6,071 nucleotides of DNA from Deltaproteobacteria bacterium (lineage in GTDB: Bacteria; Desulfobacterota; Syntrophia; Syntrophales; Smithellaceae). Each line of letters starts with the position of its first letter. Position 1 is the first letter of the stretch. The DNA lies in assembly GCA_011046295.1 (NCBI GenBank), contig DSAV01000018.1:1-6071 (forward strand), given 5' to 3'. The notes under the pieces were generated by a model, which was given only the letters and a program-made list of their open reading frames with translations, had not been told where the DNA came from and did not search any database. Positions 1-5,743 of the stretch are shown here, piece by piece. The position numbers and the translations under genes are program-made.

Positions 1-82
1 AATAAACTCTATGGGCGTAAAAAGCAAGGCGCATAATGAATCATTAAAAAACATTTGTAAAAAGTAAATTTTCCCTTGAAAA

Positions 83-98
83 TAACTATATATAGTGG
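83..98. promoter_or_regulatory. NrdR box 1 (distal), upstream of nrdD
   Basis: The core CTATATATAG (86-95) fits the core of the known NrdR box, roughly ACACWATATATWGTGT, at every position. It sits in the perfect palindrome ACTATATATAGT (85-96). NrdR is an ATP-cone repressor that senses ATP/dATP and represses ribonucleotide reductase operons by binding two such boxes in tandem. This box lies about 80 bp upstream of the nrdD start and 31 bp (three helical turns) from a second box. The core match and spacing are read directly from the sequence; NrdR binding is inferred. The outer arms (TAA and TGG) match the consensus only partly. Confidence 0.75.
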
Positions 99-113
99 TA
101 GTGTGCTACGAAA

Positions 114-129
114 CCACAATATGTAGCGT
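114..129. promoter_or_regulatory. NrdR box 2 (proximal), upstream of nrdD
   Basis: The core CAATATGTAG (117-126) matches the NrdR-box core CWATATATWG except for one A-to-G change. It lies exactly 31 bp after box 1, which is the usual spacing of paired NrdR boxes and puts both on the same helix face. A possible -10 hexamer, TATACT (132-137), follows immediately. If that hexamer is used, this box would fall between the -35 and -10 elements, a good place for a repressor. No clear -35 matches it, so the promoter assignment is weak, although the paired boxes are well supported. Confidence 0.7.
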
Positions 130-168
130 ATTATACTGAAGATAATAATTTCTTATTCATATGTAGCC

Positions 169-177
169 GGAGGGGGG
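169..177 (+). promoter_or_regulatory. Strong ribosome binding site of nrdD
   Basis: The purine run GGAGGGGGG ends one base before the ATG at 179. Its GGAGG part (169-173) is 5 nt from the start codon, close to ideal for pairing with the 16S rRNA tail. This fixes the nrdD start. It is much stronger than anything in front of nrdG. Confidence 0.8.
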
Positions 178-178
178 A

Positions 179-2272
179 ATGAACACAAAAATCAAAAAAA
201 GAAATGGCCGTTTAGTTAAATTCAACGCGGAAAAAATTACCAATGCCATCGCCAGGGCCGGCGCGGCCTCCGGCGAATTCGATAAAAAAGAAGCCAGAAA
301 GCTCACTATTAAAGTTTTAAATCTTGCCGAACAATTATTTAACGGTAAAATCTTATCCGTCGAGGAAATTCAGGACATAGTGGAAGAAGTTTTGTTGCAG
401 TCCGCTTACCGCCAGACAGCCAAGTCCTATATCATCTATCGTGACCAGCATGCCCGCCTGCGGGAGATTGCCAATAAAATGGAAGTCGATCTCGTTGACA
501 ATTATTTAAAAAAGACCGACTGGAAAATAAATGAGAACAGCAATATGGATTACTCGCTGCAAGGGCTCAATAATTATATTTCCTCGGAAGTAAGCAAAGT
601 TTACTGGTTAAACGAGATTTATACGCCGGAAATTAAGAAAGCGCATAACGAAGGAGACTTTCATATTCACGATTTGAGCCTGCTTTCCGTTTATTGTGTG
701 GGCTGGGATTTATACGATTTACTTTTGCAGGGTTTCCGGGGAGTTTCCGGAAAAGTGGAAAGCAAACCCGCCAAGCATCTGCGCAGCGCCCTGGGGCAGG
801 TGGTCAATTTCTTTTACACGTTGCAGGGTGAAGCTGCCGGAGCTCAGGCATTTTCCAATTTTGATACTTTGCTGGCGCCGTTTATCCGCTACGATAATCT
901 GAGTTTTACCGAAATAAAGCAGGCGCTGCAGGAGTTTATTTTTAATATCAATGTTCCGACCAGAGTCGGCTTCCAGACGCCTTTTACCAATGTGACGCTG
1001 GATGTGACGGTTCCTAAATATTACGCCGACCAGGCCGTGATTATCGGAGGCAAGCCGCAGAAGGAACCATACAAGGACTTTCAGGAAGAGATGAACCTAT
1101 TCAACAAAGCTTTTCTGCAGGTTATGGCGGAAGGCGATGCTAAAGGCAGGGTTTTTACATTTCCCATTCCCACCTATAACGTCACGCGCGATTTTGACTG
1201 GGATGATCCGAATTTGAAAGACTTATGGGAAATGACGGCGAAATACGGCGTGCCTTATTTTTCCAATTTTATCAATTCCGACATGAATCCGGAAGATGCG
1301 CGCAGTATGTGCTGCCGCTTGCGTATCGATAACCGCGAATTGGAAATGAGAGGAGGCGGGCTTTTTGGCTCGAACCCGCTTACCGGTTCCATCGGCGTCA
1401 TTACCATAAATATGCCGCGCGTCGGATATCTGGCCAAGTCCAAAAAAGATTTTATGCAGCGGCTGGAAAGCCTAATGGAGTTGGCCAAAGAAAGTCTGGA
1501 AACAAAAAGAAAAGTTCTGGAAAAGTTTACAGACAGCAATCTTTATCCTTATACAAAGTATTATTTGCGAAGCGTTAAGGAAAGATTTGATGAGTACTGG
1601 AAAAATCATTTTTCAACCATCGGGCTGGTGGGAATGAATGAGGCGTGCATGAACTTACTGGGCAGGAACATAGCGTCGAAAGAAGGACAGGAATTTACCA
1701 AAAGCGTTCTTGATTTCATGAGAAACAATCTGATTGTTTTCCAGGAAGAGACGGGAAATAACTATAACCTGGAATCAACGCCTGCGGAAGGAACTTCTTA
1801 TCGCCTGGCCAGGATAGACAAGGAAAAATACCCCGCCATTATTTCGGCAAAGAACGGCAACGGAAGAGGCAAAAGAGGCGAACCTTTTTACACAAATTCC
1901 ACCCAATTGCCGGTTAATTACACTGATGATATTTTTGAAGCGCTTGATTTGCAGGACGAAATACAAACCCGCTACACCGGGGGGACTGTTTTCCATACCT
2001 TTGCGGGCGAGCGGGTGGATAACCCGCAGGCGGTAAAAAAATTGGTTCATAAAATTTGTTCCAATTACCACCTGCCTTATCTGACATTCACGCCTACCTT
2101 CAGCGTATGTCCATCGCACGGTTATATTAAAGGAGAAACCCAAAAATGCCCGACTTGCAATGCTGATTGTGAAGTATACTCGCGGGTTGTTGGTTATTTA
2201 CGCCCTGTCAAACAATGGAATAAGGGAAAACAGGCGGAATTTAACGCGCGGCAGGTTTTTAGGTTTCAGTAG
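179..2272 (+). CDS. nrdD: Anaerobic (class III) ribonucleoside-triphosphate reductase, large subunit NrdD
   Basis: This cytoplasmic enzyme reduces ribonucleoside triphosphates to deoxyribonucleotides without oxygen, using a glycyl radical. The 697-aa protein has the full family layout. An N-terminal ATP-cone (about residues 3-95, starting around KKRNGRLVKF) provides allosteric control by ATP/dATP. The catalytic barrel follows, with HIHDL at 162-166 and C173 in YCVGW, which probably matches the second active-site cysteine of formate-type enzymes. The MCCRL motif (377-381) should carry the thiyl-radical cysteine, most likely C379. Near the C-terminus C644, H647, C657 and C660 form the structural zinc site, and RVVGY places the radical glycine at G672. 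The strong ribosome binding site supports the start at 179. nrdG follows after 77 bp, and two NrdR boxes lie upstream. Length is normal and no frameshift or missing key residue is seen. The residue roles come from family knowledge; the motifs are read directly. Confidence 0.97.
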   Translation: MNTKIKKRNGRLVKFNAEKITNAIARAGAASGEFDKKEARKLTIKVLNLAEQLFNGKILSVEEIQDIVEEVLLQSAYRQTAKSYIIYRDQHARLREIANKMEVDLVDNYLKKTDWKINENSNMDYSLQGLNNYISSEVSKVYWLNEIYTPEIKKAHNEGDFHIHDLSLLSVYCVGWDLYDLLLQGFRGVSGKVESKPAKHLRSALGQVVNFFYTLQGEAAGAQAFSNFDTLLAPFIRYDNLSFTEIKQALQEFIFNINVPTRVGFQTPFTNVTLDVTVPKYYADQAVIIGGKPQKEPYKDFQEEMNLFNKAFLQVMAEGDAKGRVFTFPIPTYNVTRDFDWDDPNLKDLWEMTAKYGVPYFSNFINSDMNPEDARSMCCRLRIDNRELEMRGGGLFGSNPLTGSIGVITINMPRVGYLAKSKKDFMQRLESLMELAKESLETKRKVLEKFTDSNLYPYTKYYLRSVKERFDEYWKNHFSTIGLVGMNEACMNLLGRNIASKEGQEFTKSVLDFMRNNLIVFQEETGNNYNLESTPAEGTSYRLARIDKEKYPAIISAKNGNGRGKRGEPFYTNSTQLPVNYTDDIFEALDLQDEIQTRYTGGTVFHTFAGERVDNPQAVKKLVHKICSNYHLPYLTFTPTFSVCPSHGYIKGETQKCPTCNADCEVYSRVVGYLRPVKQWNKGKQAEFNARQVFRFQ

Positions 2273-2297
2273 AAAAATAAAAAGCAAAGCATTTACC

Positions 2298-2325
2298 TAA
2301 AGCCCTGTCTGTAAGAGGGGCTTTA
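2298..2325 (+). other. Hairpin in the nrdD-nrdG gap (possible attenuator or processing site)
   Basis: TAAAGCCC (2298-2305) and GGGCTTTA (2318-2325) are perfect inverted repeats around a 12-nt loop. The 3' side is followed by ATATTTAAT rather than a run of T, so this is a poor intrinsic terminator. It could weaken read-through into nrdG or stabilise the upstream nrdD message, giving more NrdD than the catalytic activase NrdG. The stem is read directly and the role is inferred. Confidence 0.45.
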
Positions 2326-2349
2326 ATATTTAATCATAGAGCAAGTTAA

Positions 2350-3039
2350 ATGAAGATAGGTGGTTTACAAAAAGTGTCGCTAATTGATTACCCCGGCGCT
2401 ATTTGCGCTATTGTTTTTACGCAGGGGTGCAATTTCAAATGCGGTTATTGCCATAACCCGGAATTGGTGGAGCCGAAATTGTTTAGTTCTTGTTTGGATG
2501 AAAAAAAAATCTTGTCATTTTTAGCGCAGCGAGTGGGAAAACTTGACGCCGTAAGCATCACCGGCGGTGAGCCGACTATCCAAAAAGATTTAATCGGATT
2601 TGTAAAAAAAATCAAAAAGATGGGATTTGCCATCAAGCTTGATACCAACGGCTCTCAGCCGCAGGTGATAAAAGAGCTTTTGCAGGCGCGCCTGCTTGAT
2701 TTTATCGCCATGGATGTTAAAGCGCCGCCAGGAAAATACGAAAGCGTTACCATGGCTCCTGTAAACACACTGGCAATACAAGAAAGTATCGGGCTTATTC
2801 TAAAATCAAAAATTCCTCATGAATTTCGCACTACTGTAGTGGAATCGCAGCTAAATGGCGATGACATCATAGAAATATCAAAAATGATTTCCGGCGCCCG
2901 CAGCTATGTCCTGCAAAAATTTATACCCACGAAAGCGTTGAATAAAAAGTATCTCAAAGAAAAATCATTATCCGATGATGAACTGGAAAAGATAAAAAAA
3001 CAACTTGGAAAAAATATATCTTCTGTGACAGTCCGATAG
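2350..3039 (+). CDS. nrdG: Anaerobic ribonucleotide reductase activating protein, NrdG2-type radical SAM enzyme
   Basis: This is the activase that reductively cleaves S-adenosylmethionine at a 4Fe-4S cluster and forms the glycyl radical on NrdD. In the 229-aa protein the family opening GGLQKVSLIDYPG (residues 4-16) is followed by C27-x3-C31-x2-C34 within QGCNFKCGYCHNP, which binds the cluster. Then come the SAM-contacting ITGGEPT (70-76), DTNG (98-101) and MDVKAP (121-126). The sequence resembles the NrdG2 group (TIGR02495) more than the short E. coli-type NrdG. Because this group overlaps in sequence with other glycyl-radical activases, the assignment to NrdD rests largely on its place directly downstream of nrdD on the same strand. 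The start at 2350 precedes the conserved opening, although only a weak AGAG-like ribosome binding site is visible. That is consistent with low expression from a shared transcript. Confidence 0.93.
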   Translation: MKIGGLQKVSLIDYPGAICAIVFTQGCNFKCGYCHNPELVEPKLFSSCLDEKKILSFLAQRVGKLDAVSITGGEPTIQKDLIGFVKKIKKMGFAIKLDTNGSQPQVIKELLQARLLDFIAMDVKAPPGKYESVTMAPVNTLAIQESIGLILKSKIPHEFRTTVVESQLNGDDIIEISKMISGARSYVLQKFIPTKALNKKYLKEKSLSDDELEKIKKQLGKNISSVTVR

Positions 3040-3226
3040 CACATTATTTATAGTCGATGATGCTCTAAATAAGTCCAAATCAATAAAATGATTACCAGCA
3101 TAATAGGGCAGATAAGACTGATGATGTTCGTTTAAGCTGCCCGTATAGTATTGTCGATTCAATGAAAATGGTCTTTATGAGGCGAAACTATTATAGACGG
3201 GAAGAATGGGAAATAAAAGTAAAAAT
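3040..3226. other. Non-coding spacer between nrdG and the insertion sequence
   Basis: Together with the leader of the insertion sequence, this makes roughly 280-400 bases without a clear gene. I see no tRNA, strong terminator or recognisable protein remnant. Two weak structures are present. One is an AT-only inverted repeat, TTATTTA (3044-3050) with TAAATAA (3066-3072), just after the nrdG stop. The other is GGGCAG (3106-3111) with CTGCCC (3137-3142) around a 25-nt loop. Neither has a T-tract. A 30-codon ORF at 3162-3254 has no ribosome binding site and runs into the IS end repeats, so it is not called as a gene. Confidence 0.5.
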
Positions 3227-3254
3227 GGGCTTAATATCAATTTTCAGGGCTTAA
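3227..3254 (+). repeat. Two direct copies of GGGCTTAA at the left end of the IS
   Basis: GGGCTTAA occurs at 3227-3234 and again at 3247-3254, exactly 20 bp (two helical turns) apart. A one-mismatch version, GGGGTTAA, follows at 3282-3289, and the inverse copy TTAAGCCC is at the right end (4253-4260). The helical phasing suggests binding sites for the transposase, with the repeat as its recognition word. The repeats are read directly; the role is inferred. Confidence 0.5.
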
Positions 3255-3317
3255 AAGTGGTAATAAATGTTATGAAGACGTGGGGTTAAATTAACAAAAA
3301 TAGAAGGGGTTTTAAAA

Positions 3318-3443
3318 AGGGCAAAAAAATGTCCATCTTGTGGATCAAAACGCACCCGGAAGAAAGGTTCATATAAAGGACGCCAACGATACCGATGCGT
3401 AAACTGCTTTAAGCAATTTCAGCATCATTCACGCAGAAAACGA
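3318..3443 (+). pseudogene. Zinc-ribbon N-terminus of the transposase, in frame but without a start codon
   Basis: The frame upstream of the ATG at 3444 stays open back to a TGA at 3273 and encodes AKKCPSCGS, then CVNCFKQF: a C-x2-C ... C-x2-C zinc ribbon typical of this transposase group. No ATG, GTG or TTG lies between the TGA and the first cysteine. A ribosome-binding-like GAAGGGG (3303-3309) ends 8 nt before AGG at 3318, where an ancestral ATG changed by one base to AGG would give the expected start MAKKCPSC. A full-length product from 3318 would be 312 aa. A non-standard start or a sequencing error is also possible. Confidence 0.6.
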
Positions 3444-4256
3444 ATGGAGAAAATCATTTGGAACGAAGACGTATATAAAAGACAGACACTCGATCAATTA
3501 TCTGTTCGATATGGCAGAAGCAGGAACTGGATTCGAGAGCGTCTTTCGCATATACCACAGGGAGAACAAGATCACGTTCCACAACCTATTATAGCCATTG
3601 CTGATGTAACATTTTTCAAGAGAGATTTTGGCGTTTGCGTGATTAGAGCACCACATATGAAACAGAATCTATATTTTCAGGAAGTCCAAACAGAATCTGT
3701 TGATGCCTACAGACAGGGCAAAATTGATTTAGAAAAACGCGGCTACATCATCCAAGCCATCGTTTTAGATGGCAAACCTGGCGTGAGGCAGCTCTTCTTT
3801 GATATTCCCATCCAGATGTGTCACTTTCACCAAAAACAGATTATTACGCGTTATTTGACCAATAATCCCAAATTAGCAGCAGGAATTGAATTAAAGAGAA
3901 TCATGACTACTCTTTGCCAGACAAATGAAAGAGATTTTACATCCGCTATCAATAACTGGCATCAGAAATGGTCTTCTTTTCTCAAAGAGAGAACAATAGA
4001 TCCATTAACCGGCAGGTGGTTCTATACTCACAAGAGACTTCGCTCAGCATATCGAAGCCTGAAAATTAATCTGCCTTATCTATTTACTTACCAGAAATAC
4101 ATGGAACTCAATATACCGAATACCACAAACTCTCTGGATGGTTGTTTTGCTTATCTGAAAGAATTAACCAGGGTCCACCGGGGCATTAATAAAAGACTCA
4201 AAAGAAAAATCATCCAAGAAATATTGGCAAAAACAGACCCCGTTTTTAGGCATTAA
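3444..4256 (+). CDS. IS256-like transposase (zinc-binding variant), start-truncated
   Basis: This is a DDE-type transposase expected to cut and move the surrounding IS. The first ATG is at 3444 and gives 270 aa; the true family protein would start near 3318 and carry a zinc ribbon. The segment QLSVRYGRSRNWIRERL (residues 18-34) is a helix-turn-helix. The catalytic core shows IADVTFF with D54, VLDGKPG with D109, and the C126-x2-H129 element (MCHFHQ) typical of IS256/MULE-like enzymes. NTTNSLDG (226-233) would supply the third acidic residue, here D232 where IS256 enzymes usually have glutamate. Before it lies the family-typical THKRLRSAYRSLK block. The frame is intact from 3276 to the stop. 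With no usable start ahead of the zinc ribbon, the copy is probably inactive, or makes only a protein lacking its N-terminal DNA-binding domain. Confidence 0.8.
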   Translation: MEKIIWNEDVYKRQTLDQLSVRYGRSRNWIRERLSHIPQGEQDHVPQPIIAIADVTFFKRDFGVCVIRAPHMKQNLYFQEVQTESVDAYRQGKIDLEKRGYIIQAIVLDGKPGVRQLFFDIPIQMCHFHQKQIITRYLTNNPKLAAGIELKRIMTTLCQTNERDFTSAINNWHQKWSSFLKERTIDPLTGRWFYTHKRLRSAYRSLKINLPYLFTYQKYMELNIPNTTNSLDGCFAYLKELTRVHRGINKRLKRKIIQEILAKTDPVFRH

Positions 4257-4261
4257 GCCCC
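4243..4261. repeat. Right terminal inverted repeat of the IS
   Basis: Read on the minus strand from 4261 inward, this is GGGGCTTAATGCCTAAAAA. It matches the left end at 3227 over nine bases (GGGCTTAAT) and, more loosely, the stretch starting at 3282, sharing the GGGG and AAAAA blocks at the same offsets. It contains the transposase stop codon (4254-4256). The last few bases may belong to the flanking permease remnant, because AGC CCC GAT would also read as S-P-D ahead of its AYLMAV. Confidence 0.5.
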
Positions 4262-4454
4262 GATGCTTATCTGATGGCCGTAGCGATGGGGGCATCATGC
4301 GCTTTTTTGACCTCTTATCGGCCATCAGAACAACACGCTGATTTTGGGCCCGGGCGGTTTTCAATTCGGTGATTACTGGCGTTTGGGGTTAGTGCTGGAA
4401 ATTATTGTTATTGCCGTAAGCGTTCCCGTGATTTTATGGGTATGGCCGCTTTGA
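4262..4454 (+). pseudogene. 3' remnant of an SLC13 (DASS)-type sodium/anion permease, frameshifted
   Basis: In the frame starting at 4262 the sequence reads DAYLMAVAMGASCAFLT. After one extra base around 4313-4316 the next frame continues IGHQNNTLILGPGGFQFGDYW and ends in a hydrophobic tail, VLEIIVIAVSVPVILWVWPL, before the TGA at 4452. The order TPIGHQxNTL, GPGGxxFGDYW, last membrane helix is the C-terminal end of SLC13/DASS permeases, which import sulfate, phosphate or dicarboxylates through the inner membrane. Only about 63 codons remain of a protein that is usually over 400 aa. The rest is not found on the other side of the IS, so it was deleted or rearranged. The remnant ends 29 bp before the 3' end of the convergent hemW. 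It cannot encode a working transporter. Confidence 0.75.
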
Positions 4455-4483
4455 TGCCAATATTGAAAATAGCGGACAGTGAA

Positions 4484-5638
4484 TCAAATGAGGGACAGGC
4501 TGTCGGCCACAGCCATGCCGGCGAGAGTAGGGCGTAAATGACCATTTTTCACTTCCACAAGTTTATTTATTATCAATGAATCAATCACCGGTTTTTTTTC
4601 TTCCAACAAATCAGTTCCATACTTTCTTTTGTAAAGTTCCAAATTAACCCCGTCTTTGGTGCGCAAACCCAGAAACAGGGTTTCCAGTTTCAATTGCTCT
4701 GCCGTCAGTGTTTCTTCGGTTTTCACAGGCATTTTGCCGCAAGATATCATTCCCAGATAATTCTTTACGGAAGCAGTATTCCACCAGCGCCTGTTTTCTA
4801 AAAAAGAATGAGCAGCGGGACCTAGGCCTAAATAGGATGTGTGGTTCCAGTATTTCGTGTTGTGCCTGGATTTTAAGGAAACAGCGCGCGCAAAATTGGA
4901 TACTTCATAATGGATATAGCCCGCTTTTTTCAGTTCTTCGGCGGTTACAAAAAAAATTTTTCTTTGCCGACTTTCTGAGAACTCTTTTATTTTTTTCTCG
5001 CGATATTTTTTGTAAAGAGGGGTGTTAGCTTCCATGGTTAGCTGATAGCAGGAAAGATGTTCCGGGCCCAAAGCTCTTGCCTGCGCCAGTGTCTTCTTCC
5101 ACAGATTTATGCTCTGGCCGTGGATGCCGTAAATAAGGTCGAAACCCACATTAATAAAGCCGGCCGCGCGCGCGTCTTGAAAAGCTTTGTGCGCTTCACT
5201 TGCGTCATGCCTGCGCCCCAGGAATGTTAATACCTTGTCATCAAATGACTGAATGCCTATGTTCAACCGGTTTATTCCCAGGGAAAGTATTGATTTGTAG
5301 TATTCGACTGAGACGTCTCCGGGATTAACTTCCAGCGTTATTTCCGACTTATGATCGACTTTATGGAATTTATTTACGGCAGCAATAATATTTGCCAATT
5401 GCCCGGAAGTAAGAAGGGAAGGAGTTCCGCCGCCGATATAGACAGTGTCAAAGGATTCAAAGCGGCCACGGTATAATTCAATTTCCTTCACCAGGGCGGA
5501 TACAAATTGGGGAATAAGGTTTACGGAGGTAATTGAATAAAAATTGCAGTAGGCGCATTTACCGGCGCAAAAAGGGATGTGAATATAGAGGCCGGATTTT
5601 TTTCTTTCTGAAAAAATTTTACAGTTCTGTCGAAGCAT
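4484..5638 (-). CDS. hemW: Radical SAM heme chaperone HemW (coproporphyrinogen III oxidase-like)
   Basis: HemW binds heme and a 4Fe-4S cluster and is thought to deliver heme to membrane respiratory proteins; many databases still call it oxygen-independent coproporphyrinogen oxidase. From the ATG at 5638 the protein is 384 aa, normal for HemW and shorter than HemN (about 450 aa). It opens with GLYIHIPFC and C24-x3-C28-x2-C31, the cluster and SAM motif. Next come YIGGGTPSLL (67-76), NRLNIGIQSFDD, the HYEVSNFA and GLGPAAHSF blocks, and the C-terminal LFLGLRTKDGV region. The short N-terminus before the cluster motif fits HemW rather than HemN. The frame extends to a TTG at 5668 (10 more residues, MPPPAGEATI), but AGGG sits only about one base from that TTG, so the ATG is preferred. 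It has a weak GGTGA ten bases upstream. The DUF4922-like gene lies 105 bp upstream on the same strand. Confidence 0.92.
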   Translation of the reverse strand: MLRQNCKIFSERKKSGLYIHIPFCAGKCAYCNFYSITSVNLIPQFVSALVKEIELYRGRFESFDTVYIGGGTPSLLTSGQLANIIAAVNKFHKVDHKSEITLEVNPGDVSVEYYKSILSLGINRLNIGIQSFDDKVLTFLGRRHDASEAHKAFQDARAAGFINVGFDLIYGIHGQSINLWKKTLAQARALGPEHLSCYQLTMEANTPLYKKYREKKIKEFSESRQRKIFFVTAEELKKAGYIHYEVSNFARAVSLKSRHNTKYWNHTSYLGLGPAAHSFLENRRWWNTASVKNYLGMISCGKMPVKTEETLTAEQLKLETLFLGLRTKDGVNLELYKRKYGTDLLEEKKPVIDSLIINKLVEVKNGHLRPTLAGMAVADSLSLI

Positions 5639-5743
5639 TATGGTAGCTTCACCAGCGGGGGGCGGCAAGCCCTGTAAAAGATTAATTGAGTTAAAGACAG
5701 ATGACTTAATCGCGTTATTGTTTGCAAAGAAAAAATAAAAATA
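5639..5743 (-). other. Spacer between the DUF4922-like gene and hemW
   Basis: The minus-strand spacer starts AT-rich and turns GC-rich near hemW, with a run of six C at 5657-5662. I see no stem with a T-tract, so nothing argues against read-through from the upstream gene. AGGAGG occurs on the minus strand at 5750-5755, just inside the end of the upstream gene, but it is more than 100 bases from hemW, and no small ORF with a convincing start follows it. A weak hexamer pair (TTGCAA, then TCATCT after 17 bp) is too poor to call a promoter. Confidence 0.4.

Larger units (their letters stand above)
3227..4260 (+). mobile_element. Degenerate IS256-like (zinc-binding variant) insertion sequence, about 1.0 kb
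   Basis: The element holds one transposase frame between short inverted repeats. GGGCTTAAT (3227-3235) is perfectly inverted at 4252-4260. An alternative left end begins at GGGGTTAA (3282). From there the first 22 bases match the right-end complement (counted inward from 4261) at about 14 positions, including a shared AAAAA block. The left boundary is therefore either 3227 or 3282. The transposase stop codon lies inside the right repeat, as in many compact IS elements. I found no target-site duplication for either boundary pair, and the flanks do not join into one gene. The copy is thus probably old or has recombined since insertion. The family comes from the transposase sequence; the exact ends are inferred. 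Confidence 0.6.

Noticed and set aside
1..67. Possible C-terminal end of an upstream gene (frame 1 stops at 34-36, frame 2 at 65-67).
   Set aside because: Both frames are open to the edge for only 11 to 21 codons with no recognisable motif, so neither can be supported.
1775..2143. Open frames antisense to or overlapping nrdD (for example 1775-2143 and 1255-1539 minus, 696-902 plus).
   Set aside because: They lie wholly inside the well-supported nrdD frame, have no family features, and are shadows of its codon pattern.
3044..3072. Inverted repeat after nrdG as a terminator.
   Set aside because: The 7-bp stem is A/T only, with a 15-nt loop and no T-tract; it is too weak to call.
3162..3254. 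30-codon ORF starting MKMVFMRRNYY.
   Set aside because: It has no ribosome binding site, no recognisable family, and overlaps the IS end repeats.
3267..3275. TGA recoding (as in lineages that read TGA as glycine) to extend the transposase to an ATG at 3267.
   Set aside because: nrdD, nrdG and hemW use TGA only as a stop or not at all in frame, and the added residues match nothing known in the family.
3467..3485. Stretch encoding DVYKRQ that resembles the 19-bp Tn5 mosaic end used in sequencing adapters (16 of 19 bases).
   Set aside because: Three bases differ from the adapter, the frame continues through it, and the surrounding residues (YKRQT, then QLSVRYGRS) fit this transposase family. 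It is probably a natural resemblance, not adapter contamination.
4262..4270. Target-site duplication flanking the IS.
   Set aside because: The bases beside 3227 and 3282 were compared with those after 4260/4261; no matching 8-9 bp direct repeat was found.
4708..5028. 106-codon plus-strand ORF inside hemW.
   Set aside because: It is antisense to conserved HemW blocks, with no recognisable motif and no credible ribosome binding site.
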